Assembly (NCBI GenBank): GCA_000435055.1
Contig: FR879673.1
Coordinates: 1-38,263 of the forward strand
Reading direction: 5' to 3'
Origin: Clostridium sp. CAG:138
Lineage (GTDB): Bacteria > Bacillota > Clostridia > Christensenellales > CAG-138
DNA: 38,263 nt
Both the position numbers and the translations under genes were made by a program. Below the pieces are notes generated by a model. That model ran no database searches. It was not told where the DNA came from and worked only from the letters and a program-made list of their open reading frames with translations. Of the stretch, positions 1 through 6,564 are shown one piece after another (the stretch's first letter is position 1; the number at the start of each line of letters is the position of its first letter).

Positions 1-3000
1 CGTCCCAGTCCTTGAAAGTTACGGTGTAGGTATTAATGCTGTACTGTGCCGTAACAACAAGGTCTGCCATGATGTTTGTGAACGCCTTGTCCCAGCCGGT
101 GAAGGTGTACCCAACGCGAGTCGGGTCGGCGGGTGCTTCTGCGTCGCCGCCGTGCTGCACTTCCTGAGTCTTAAGCACCGTTCCGTCCCAGTCCTTGAAA
201 GTTACGGTGTGCATTTCGGGCTGTGCGGCCGCAACAGTGACAGCGCCGTTTTGGATAGCGAACTCTATGGGTTCACCATCATAGTTGTAAATGTCATAGT
301 TCTCATAATCGTAGGTTACGGTTATGCTGTACGTGCCGGGAGCCGCATCATCTGCAACCTTAAACTCAAGGTAGATTATTACACCGTTTTCAGTGCAGTT
401 TCCAGATGTGGTATTTCCCCAAAACAGGGGTTGCGGATTCTCGATTACCGTACTGTGCAGCTGTCCGGGAAGTAATCCAGTGTCCTCAAAACCGAGCAAG
501 GTAAGGTTTTCATCATAACCAACCATAATTCCCATGACAACCACACCGGGGTTATTGGCAAGTTCAATGGGGATACGAACGGTTTCTCCCGGGGCAGCTT
601 CAGCATTACCCACAACTATTGTAGGTTCGTTCTCAAACGTGATATTGTCCGGTCGGACCGCAACGATACCTTTCTGACTGCTGTACGGCAAAGTGGCGTA
701 TGCCGGCCACTTTGCAAGGTGACGCATAAGAATCATGCCATCGAGGTTATTTATCCTGCCATCGGCATTTACATCAGCACCGGGTGAAATCATCGAAGCC
801 GGGTAGGAAGGCCACTTTGCAAGGTGACGCATGAGTACCATGCCGTCAAGATTATTCACTTTCCCGTCCCCGTTTACATCGCCGTAAACTACATCAGTTA
901 CAGTCAATGTACCGTTTACAGTTGCGAATTGAACCGCTTCTCCTGACTGGTTGTAGATATCATAGTTATCGTAATCATAACTTACTCTGATATGGTACTC
1001 ACCCTCCTCAGCGTTATCGGCAACCTTAAAGGTCAGAGTTGCAATCTTGCCGTTAACCGTACAATCAGCCGTCGCTGTCGGATTTGCCCAATACAACGGT
1101 TGAGGATTCTCAATCTCTGTGCTGAACATTTGTCCCGGAACCAATCCTGTATCGCTAACACTGAGCAGCGTTAGATTCGAATCATATGCAACCTGAATTC
1201 CCATGGTTACAATACCCGGGTTATTCGCAATGCTGATATTAACCGCAACGGTTGAGCCTGCGGAAGTTGTTTTGCTTTCAACAACAATCTGCGGGACATC
1301 GGACGGCACGGGTGTTGAAACCGGTTCGTTCTGCACATACTGTGCCGTAACTACGAGGTTTGCGGTAACATTTGTGAATGCCTTGTCCCAACCGGTGAAG
1401 GTATAGCCCGTGCGGGTCGGGTTTGCGGGAGCTGTTGCCGCTTTACCATGTTCAACCTGCTGCGTCTTCAGCACCGTTCCGTTCCAATCCTTGAATGTGA
1501 CTGTATGATAAGTTAACTCAAGTTCAAGAACAACGCACAAGTTATAGCTGCCGGTAGTCATTGCAACATCATTCCACTGTCCATTGTAGTCCCCAACAAC
1601 CATTCCATAACCTTCATCATTGCTACTATTGTTAGGTTCACCTGTTCTCCAATTGGTGTAGTCAAAGGCTTCGCCTGTAACCCACATCCAACTGCCATCG
1701 TTCATAAGTTTGCAGCCCAACCAGCAACTCGCATCTGAACTGTACTGCTGCAACAGAGATTGAACCGTCTGTTGCTCTGCTGCACTTGTGATTGTAACAA
1801 GATGTCCTCCTTGGCGCTCGCAAAATTCTTTTGCTTCCTGCCAACTGCCCATTCTGTCAGGATAGAGAACATAGCGATGACCGCCGGACGTTACCGTTGC
1901 CGCCGGTTGATAACTGGAATCAGTAATATTTGTTACGGTAAATACTGATGTGCTGTCGCTAAACGTGTAAACAGATCCGTTTTGATTACATGAAGCAACA
2001 TTCGCATAGTATTTTCCCGCAGGAAGTTCGAACGCCATATAGCTGTTTGTAACGCCATACTCGCAAATTATCTCAGTTTGAGAACCTTCCGGATAAATAC
2101 GAACATCGTAATGGTGCGTATTAGCAGTCGGTGCCCATTTAATCCACACGCGTTGTGCAACACAAACCGCATTAATTGAAGGTTTGCCCGGGCGATCTAT
2201 TGTAACCTGTGTTGATTTAACACCACTGTTAAACCTGCAATTCTGCATTGCAACCGCCTTCACTGTTGCAGAACCGTACAAAGTGAATGCTCCGGTGTAT
2301 TTAGTGCTACTTTCAGTCGGATTTGAACCATTCGTTGTATAGAAAATCGTTGCTCCGTTGCCGCTTGTTATTGTTACTTTCTTCCCGTTTTCAACATTCG
2401 CAACAGATATGTTCGGCGTTGCCACCGTAAGTACAGCGATAATCTTTGTTCTGCATTCGGGACCGAAACCACCGTCAACGGTAAGACCGTATTTACGTTG
2501 AAAACTCTTAAGTGCTTCGGCCGTGCCGTATCCGAACTGTCCGTCAACATCGCAGCTGTAGCCGCACTGATTCAGACAGGCCTGAAGCCAGCGTACATAA
2601 GTGCCGCTGTCACCAACGTTGAGATAAGTGCCGGAAGGGGGCGTTGAATACTTGTTGGGGTTTTTCGGGTTTGTCAAATCCTGAACGGAACCGCTCGGAG
2701 TAGGAGTAGGAGTGGGAGTTGAGCCGGATGTATATTTCGGCACACCATAACCCCTAATGTACGAATTGCTTAAGTTCCAGCTTCTCTTTTTAACATTATT
2801 CGTACTTGTATTGCCGCCGAGGGTAGTAACATTACTGCTGTCTACGCCAATAACAATTTCAACATGATCCCAGCAGCTGCTGTTTCCTTCCCAGCAGAAG
2901 AACACAAGATCGCCAACCTTGGGAGTATAGCTGCCGCGGGCATAATAATCAAGGTTCTTGAAATCGCCGTTGTCGCTGCCTGCACATGCATAGGAAGCGT

Positions 3001-3475
3001 TGCTGATGATGCTTGTGGGGATGCCCGCCTGTCTTGCGCACCAGCTGATAAAATATGCGCACCATGCGTAATACGATCCTCCGGAATGTCCCTGAACCTG
3101 CGTGCCGTACCAATAGCCGTATTCGGTATAGTTGCTTGAGCCGCTTGATTCACCGTGAAGTTGGCTTGTGTTGTCCCCCTCATGATACCCAAGCTGGCTG
3201 CGCGCAACATTCACAAGGTCGGTGCGCTGGTTGCCCGTAAGCGAAACATTGCAGAGCTGAGTATAATACTTGCCGCTGCGATAGGACGCCGACGGAGTGT
3301 AAGAAGATGTAAGCATGGGCTTTACCGAAAGTGCGGCTTCGGCGGTGTTTTCCGCCTCCGCACGGGTCGCAGTCCCGCTCTGTCCGATTTCGGCAGCAGC
3401 CTGCAAGGGCAGCACCGAAACAAGCACCATAAGTGCAAGCAGCAAAGCGGTAAACACTCTGAACTTTGTCTTCAT
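1..3475 (-). CDS. Secreted CHAP / peptidoglycan-binding / C-type lectin / cohesin-dockerin-cohesin surface protein (3' end outside window)
   Basis: The frame is open from ATG 3475 to the left edge (1158 codons visible). GGAGGA at 3485-3490 lies 9 bases upstream and fixes the start. Order: signal peptide 1-28; CHAP amidase/endopeptidase about 75-245 with C139 (WCA context) and H204; PT linker 251-262; PG_binding_1 about 283-348; chitobiase-C-like 352-426; FN3-like 428-515; C-type lectin 530-652 with EPN 613-615 and WND 634-636, the mannose-type sugar and Ca2+ motifs; InlB-like repeat 657-716; cohesin 728-860; type I dockerin 863-930 with two DVN(G/A)DG Ca2+ loops; second cohesin 950-1082; InlB-like repeat 1089-1148; a third repeat enters the edge. 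It likely acts outside the cell, cutting or binding wall while holding glycans and dockerin partners. Cohesin and dockerin in one chain would allow self-assembly or scaffold chaining. Transcription is probably set by the invertible promoter at 3691-3847. Module names are by eye. Confidence 0.9.
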   Translation of the reverse strand, partial: MKTKFRVFTALLLALMVLVSVLPLQAAAEIGQSGTATRAEAENTAEAALSVKPMLTSSYTPSASYRSGKYYTQLCNVSLTGNQRTDLVNVARSQLGYHEGDNTSQLHGESSGSSNYTEYGYWYGTQVQGHSGGSYYAWCAYFISWCARQAGIPTSIISNASYACAGSDNGDFKNLDYYARGSYTPKVGDLVFFCWEGNSSCWDHVEIVIGVDSSNVTTLGGNTSTNNVKKRSWNLSNSYIRGYGVPKYTSGSTPTPTPTPSGSVQDLTNPKNPNKYSTPPSGTYLNVGDSGTYVRWLQACLNQCGYSCDVDGQFGYGTAEALKSFQRKYGLTVDGGFGPECRTKIIAVLTVATPNISVANVENGKKVTITSGNGATIFYTTNGSNPTESSTKYTGAFTLYGSATVKAVAMQNCRFNSGVKSTQVTIDRPGKPSINAVCVAQRVWIKWAPTANTHHYDVRIYPEGSQTEIICEYGVTNSYMAFELPAGKYYANVASCNQNGSVYTFSDSTSVFTVTNITDSSYQPAATVTSGGHRYVLYPDRMGSWQEAKEFCERQGGHLVTITSAAEQQTVQSLLQQYSSDASCWLGCKLMNDGSWMWVTGEAFDYTNWRTGEPNNSSNDEGYGMVVGDYNGQWNDVAMTTGSYNLCVVLELELTYHTVTFKDWNGTVLKTQQVEHGKAATAPANPTRTGYTFTGWDKAFTNVTANLVVTAQYVQNEPVSTPVPSDVPQIVVESKTTSAGSTVAVNISIANNPGIVTMGIQVAYDSNLTLLSVSDTGLVPGQMFSTEIENPQPLYWANPTATADCTVNGKIATLTFKVADNAEEGEYHIRVSYDYDNYDIYNQSGEAVQFATVNGTLTVTDVVYGDVNGDGKVNNLDGMVLMRHLAKWPSYPASMISPGADVNADGRINNLDGMILMRHLAKWPAYATLPYSSQKGIVAVRPDNITFENEPTIVVGNAEAAPGETVRIPIELANNPGVVVMGIMVGYDENLTLLGFEDTGLLPGQLHSTVIENPQPLFWGNTTSGNCTENGVIIYLEFKVADDAAPGTYSITVTYDYENYDIYNYDGEPIEFAIQNGAVTVAAAQPEMHTVTFKDWDGTVLKTQEVQHGGDAEAPADPTRVGYTFTGWDKAFTNIMADLVVTAQYSINTYTVTFKDWD
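32..211 (-). repeat. InlB-like repeat, copy 2 (coding)
   Basis: Encodes residues 1089-1148 of the surface protein and is nearly identical at DNA and protein level to the copy at 1328-1507. Shared features are the VTFKDW opening, a GYTFTGWDKAFTN core and an LVVTAQY end. A third copy begins at about position 31 and leaves the window. Such Listeria-Bacteroides type repeats are stalk modules in surface proteins, and near-identity allows copy-number change by recombination. Confidence 0.85.
1328..1507 (-). repeat. InlB-like repeat, copy 1 (coding)
   Basis: Encodes residues 657-716 of the surface protein, between the C-type lectin module and the first cohesin. It differs from the copy at 32-211 by only a few residues. 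The two cohesin modules (DNA 896-1294 and 230-628) are also clear duplicates, so an InlB-cohesin block appears to have been duplicated around the dockerin. Confidence 0.85.
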
Positions 3476-3690
3476 TTGTCATGTTCCTCCTGACTGATAT
3501 GGACTTGGTAGTTTTTGCTCCTTCTCAAGAGCATATAACACCCGAGCGGACATTTGCCGCGGGCGGTTATATCGAAAAAATTGCGAACGCGAACGGCGTG
3601 AATCTGTCAGTAAAGCGATTTGCAGTCTGTGCGCAAAGGGCCTTTTAAATGCGGTTCGCGGTGAGCGGTACAATGGTCGTGCCGTGTATT

Positions 3691-3702
3691 AAAGTACACT
3701 TT
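3691..3702 (+). repeat. Left inverted repeat of putative invertible promoter (recombinase crossover site)
   Basis: AAAGTACACTTT is the exact reverse complement of the 12-mer at 3836-3847. Internally it is AAAGT-AC-ACTTT: two 5-base arms around a non-palindromic AC dinucleotide. Small serine recombinases cut with a 2-base stagger at such a dyad centre, and the asymmetric dinucleotide sets site polarity. Opposite polarity of two sites predicts inversion, not excision. Confidence 0.75.
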
Positions 3703-3708
3703 AAGAGA

Positions 3709-3738
3709 TTGACTTGAGTTCATCCTGTGGTGTATAAT
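3709..3738 (+). promoter_or_regulatory. Strong sigma-A-type promoter inside the invertible segment
   Basis: TTGACT at 3709-3714 and TATAAT at 3733-3738 are separated by 18 bases. It reads rightward, away from the surface gene and into the 3' end of the recombinase gene on the antisense strand. If 3691-3847 were flipped, the -10 would fall at 3800-3805 on the minus strand and transcription would start near 3793, giving a leader of about 320 bases before ATG 3475. The element therefore fits an ON/OFF switch shown here in OFF. Confidence 0.7.
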
Positions 3739-3756
3739 CTATTGCACTGAGGGGCT

Positions 3757-3804
3757 TGAAAATTTAAATCAGGCGGTCAACCGGCCGGGTTTTGCAAATT
3801 TTCA
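3757..3804. other. Hairpin inside the invertible segment
   Basis: TGAAAATTT (3757-3765) pairs with AAATTTTCA (3796-3804), with an inner near-palindrome around CCGGCCGG (3781-3788). It lies just downstream of the promoter in the present orientation. It could stop transcripts in one orientation or structure the leader in the other; the sequence does not decide. Confidence 0.45.
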
Positions 3805-3835
3805 GCTCCGTTCTGCTCTCGATGCAGCGTTTTTG

Positions 3836-3847
3836 AAAGTGTACTTT
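3836..3847 (-). repeat. Right inverted repeat of putative invertible promoter
   Basis: AAAGTGTACTTT is the perfect inverted copy of 3691-3702, again a 5-2-5 dyad with central GT. Flanking similarity is limited to scattered bases (GTG and A outside, A-rich inside), as expected where the recombinase mainly reads the core. The recombinase gene ends 51 bp beyond this repeat. Confidence 0.75.
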
Positions 3848-3898
3848 TGTGCACAATAGGCCGATTTTTATAATATATTTTCTTAGTAAGCACATTTT

Positions 3899-4627
3899 TT
3901 ACGCCTTTTTCGGTGCGGAGGGTGAAATTTCCCGAAATTTGCCGTTCTGCATGTCACGCGGTTCGGTGAGCGGCGGGCTGTTCTCCGCTTCGGACTGCTC
4001 CGGTGCGGTTCGGCCGAGCCATCGGTAATAGAGCGACCTGCTGACGCCGAATTCCGCCGCAATATCCGCACTTTTCATCCCCGTTCGTGCAAGTTCTTCC
4101 GCACGGGAACGAAAATCCGGCGGGATCTCAATTGCGTGCCGCCCGAAAGCAACGCCGCGCGCCTTTGCTGCCGCAATGCCCTCCGCCTGCCGCCTGCGGA
4201 TGTTTTCGCACTCCGTTTGAGCAACATATGAAAGAATTTGCAGCACAAGATTCGATATGAACAGCCCCGTCAAACCGGCATCGCGTTGGCGCGTATCCAG
4301 CAGCGGCATGTCAAGCACAACAGTATTCACACCCTTTTCGGAAGTCAGGTATTGCCACTGTTCAATTATCTCCCGATAGTTTCTGCCGAGCCTGTCGATG
4401 GACTGCACAAAGAGCGTGTCCCCGCGGCGAAGCCTGCGCAGCAGCTTTTTGTATTGCGGACGTTCAAAATCCCTTCCGCTCTGCTTGTCCGCAAATATAT
4501 ATTCCGCCCGAATTCCCGCGTTGCGCATTGCCGCAAGCTGCCGCGCTTCGTTCTGTTCCCTGCTTGAAACGCGAACATAGCCGTATTGCCTCCCTCCGCA
4601 ATGCTCCGTTTTTCCGTTTTTATGCAT
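3899..4627 (-). CDS. Serine site-specific recombinase (resolvase/invertase family)
   Basis: 242 residues, the size of small Hin/resolvase-type enzymes. The N-terminal catalytic domain starts at about residue 14; YVRVS places the nucleophile at S21, and SIDRLGRN (76-83) supplies the conserved arginines. The long E-helix with RRRQAEG is at about 143-160. A C-terminal Hin-type helix-turn-helix lies at 182-204, followed by a polar tail rich in E, P and S. Start ATG 4627 has GGAGGAA at 4635-4641. A -10-like TATAAT (minus) lies at 4669-4674 with no good -35. It is the only recombinase in the window and sits directly beside the inverted repeats at 3691 and 3836, so it is the likely invertase for that segment. 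A transposon-resolvase role is possible, but no transposon is visible around it. Confidence 0.93.
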   Translation of the reverse strand: MHKNGKTEHCGGRQYGYVRVSSREQNEARQLAAMRNAGIRAEYIFADKQSGRDFERPQYKKLLRRLRRGDTLFVQSIDRLGRNYREIIEQWQYLTSEKGVNTVVLDMPLLDTRQRDAGLTGLFISNLVLQILSYVAQTECENIRRRQAEGIAAAKARGVAFGRHAIEIPPDFRSRAEELARTGMKSADIAAEFGVSRSLYYRWLGRTAPEQSEAENSPPLTEPRDMQNGKFREISPSAPKKA

Positions 4628-4754
4628 TTTTCTGTTCCTCCGATGTTCTGCAAAGAATCACTTCCTTTATTATAGCGAAAGTGCGTAACTGCCGTTTCCG
4701 GAACGGATATACCGGATATTATTTCGTTTTTATGCTGTACGCGTTTTTGTACAC

Positions 4755-4783
4755 TTGACATCGGTTTAATGCACTTGTATAAT
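4755..4783 (+). promoter_or_regulatory. Promoter of rny
   Basis: Consensus TTGACA (4755-4760), 17-base spacer, TATAAT (4778-4783). The start point would lie near 4790, about 70 bases before the GTG start of rny. GTACACTT at 4749-4756, overlapping the -35, matches 8 bases of the 12-base recombinase repeat. Confidence 0.8.
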
Positions 4784-4858
4784 AGGATGGAGTGTCTATA
4801 TGCTGCCGTATTCTCGGCACCGCTGCGACACATTAACATAAATCGGAGGTGAAATTCT

Positions 4859-6415
4859 GTGGCTTTTGATGCTTTATATATAATTCTTCCGGTCGCTGCT
4901 GCCATTTTCGGCGCAGGCGGCGGAGTATTCGTAAAAAATATATATGACAAGAACAGTGCAGAATCCAAGGTCGCCAAGGCGGACGAGATGGTCAAAAAAA
5001 TGATCACCGACGCACAGAAGCGCGCCGAAACACTGAAAAAAGAGACCATTCTCGAAGCGAAAGAAGAAGTCTACCGCCTTAAGACCGAGAATGAGAGGGA
5101 AAGCAAAGAAAGGCGGAGCGAATTGCAGCGCGCGGAGCGCAGACTTCAGCAAAAGGAGGAAAGTTTCGACAAAAAGCAGGATACCCTTGAGCAGCGCGAG
5201 CAGCAGCTTGCAAAGCGCATCAAGGCGATCGATGCAAAAGAAGCTTCCGTCAGCAAGCTTTATGATGCACAGCAGCAGGAACTTGAGCGCGTTGCGGGCA
5301 TGACGCAGGACGAGGCGAAGGACGTGCTTCTCAACAACGTTGAAAAAGAAGCAAGGCACGAGGCTGCACTCATCATTCGCGACATTGAATCCAAAGCAAA
5401 GGCCGAAGCCGACAGGCGCGCCGTGAACATCATTTCAATGGCGATTCAGCGCTGCGCAGCGGATCATGTTGCGGAATCCACCGTTTCCGTTGTGGCTCTG
5501 CCCAACGACGAAATGAAAGGCCGCATCATCGGCAGGGAAGGACGCAACATCCGCACACTCGAAACCGCAACCGGCGTTGATCTCATCATTGACGACACGC
5601 CCGAAGCGGTCATCCTTTCCGGCTTTGACCCCATGCGCCGCGAAGTTGCGCGAATTGCACTCGAAAAGCTCATCCTTGACGGGCGCATTCATCCCGCACG
5701 GATCGAGGAAATGGTCGAAAAGGCACGCAAAGAGGTCGAAACCCAAATCCGCGAAGCGGGCGAACAGGCCGTTTTCGAATCCGGTGTTCACGGTTTGCAC
5801 CATGAGCTTATTCGTTTGCTCGGCAGATTGCGCTACCGCACCAGCTACGGTCAGAATGTTCTCAAGCATTCAATCGAAGTTTCGCACCTTGCCGGACTTA
5901 TGGCAACGGAACTCGGCGTTAACGTTCAGCTTGCGAAGCGTGCAGGTCTGCTGCACGACATCGGCAAAGCGGTTGACCACGAGGTTGAAGGCACGCATAA
6001 CCAAATCGGCGCGGATCTTGCAAAGAAATATCGTGAAAACAACCAAGTTGTTCACTGCATTCTTGCACACCACGGCGATGTTGAACCCGGAACGGTTGAA
6101 GCCGTTCTCGTTCAGGCGGCGGATGCAATTTCCGCAGCAAGGCCCGGCGCAAGGCGTGAAACCCTTGAAAATTACATCAAGCGTCTTGAAAAGCTTGAGG
6201 AAATTGCCAATTCCTTTGACGGCGTTGACAAGAGCTTTGCGATTCAGGCGGGCCGCGAAGTCCGCATCATGGTCAAGTCCGATACCGTTTCGGATACGGA
6301 TATTGTTGTTATCGCAAAAGACATCGTTAAGCGCATTGAATCCGAGCTTGAATATCCCGGACAGATCAAGGTCAATGTTATTCGCGAAACCCGTGCAACG
6401 GAATATGCGAAATAA
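4859..6415 (+). CDS. rny: Ribonuclease Y
   Basis: Membrane-anchored endoribonuclease that starts mRNA turnover in Firmicutes. 518 residues, the usual length. The GTG start has GGAGGT at 4845-4850, 8 bases upstream. N-terminal membrane segment about 5-26; charged coiled coil about 30-185; KH domain with the GRIIGREGRN loop at 221-230; HD phosphohydrolase domain with HD at 366-367 (LLHDIGK) providing the metal-binding catalytic centre. It is monocistronic by appearance, with its own promoter (4755-4783) and a strong terminator (6451-6497). Nothing is unusual; identification is secure. Confidence 0.97.
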   Translation: MAFDALYIILPVAAAIFGAGGGVFVKNIYDKNSAESKVAKADEMVKKMITDAQKRAETLKKETILEAKEEVYRLKTENERESKERRSELQRAERRLQQKEESFDKKQDTLEQREQQLAKRIKAIDAKEASVSKLYDAQQQELERVAGMTQDEAKDVLLNNVEKEARHEAALIIRDIESKAKAEADRRAVNIISMAIQRCAADHVAESTVSVVALPNDEMKGRIIGREGRNIRTLETATGVDLIIDDTPEAVILSGFDPMRREVARIALEKLILDGRIHPARIEEMVEKARKEVETQIREAGEQAVFESGVHGLHHELIRLLGRLRYRTSYGQNVLKHSIEVSHLAGLMATELGVNVQLAKRAGLLHDIGKAVDHEVEGTHNQIGADLAKKYRENNQVVHCILAHHGDVEPGTVEAVLVQAADAISAARPGARRETLENYIKRLEKLEEIANSFDGVDKSFAIQAGREVRIMVKSDTVSDTDIVVIAKDIVKRIESELEYPGQIKVNVIRETRATEYAK

Positions 6416-6450
6416 TTGCGCCTGACGTTCCGAACAAATTTTTTCAACGC

Positions 6451-6497
6451 AAAAACCCGTTCCCGAGGTTAGCTGTCCCCGGGAGCGGGTTTATGTT
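6451..6497. terminator. Bidirectional terminator between rny and the ABC permease
   Basis: A 13-base-pair stem (AAACCCG-TTCCCG pairing with CGGGAG-CGGGTTT, one G-T wobble) spans 6453-6492. On the minus strand it is followed by a run of T from the A-rich left flank, so it can stop both convergent transcripts. Confidence 0.85.
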
Positions 6498-6564
6498 TGT
6501 CCGTTTGTCGTTCGCGCTTCCGTCCGCATTTCGCTGCTCCGAACACAGCGGAACCAAACCGAAA

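Noticed and set aside
2842..3497. Several open frames of 60-122 codons on both strands over the start of the surface protein
   Set aside because: They are shadows of the long minus-strand frame starting at 3475, which has recognisable domains throughout; none has a ribosome site.
3479..3673. 64-codon minus-strand frame in the leader of the surface gene
   Set aside because: No ribosome site, no family, and it overlaps the start of the surface gene in another frame.
5435..6152. Long antisense frames inside rny
   Set aside because: They mirror the strong codon bias of rny on the other strand and have no start signals.
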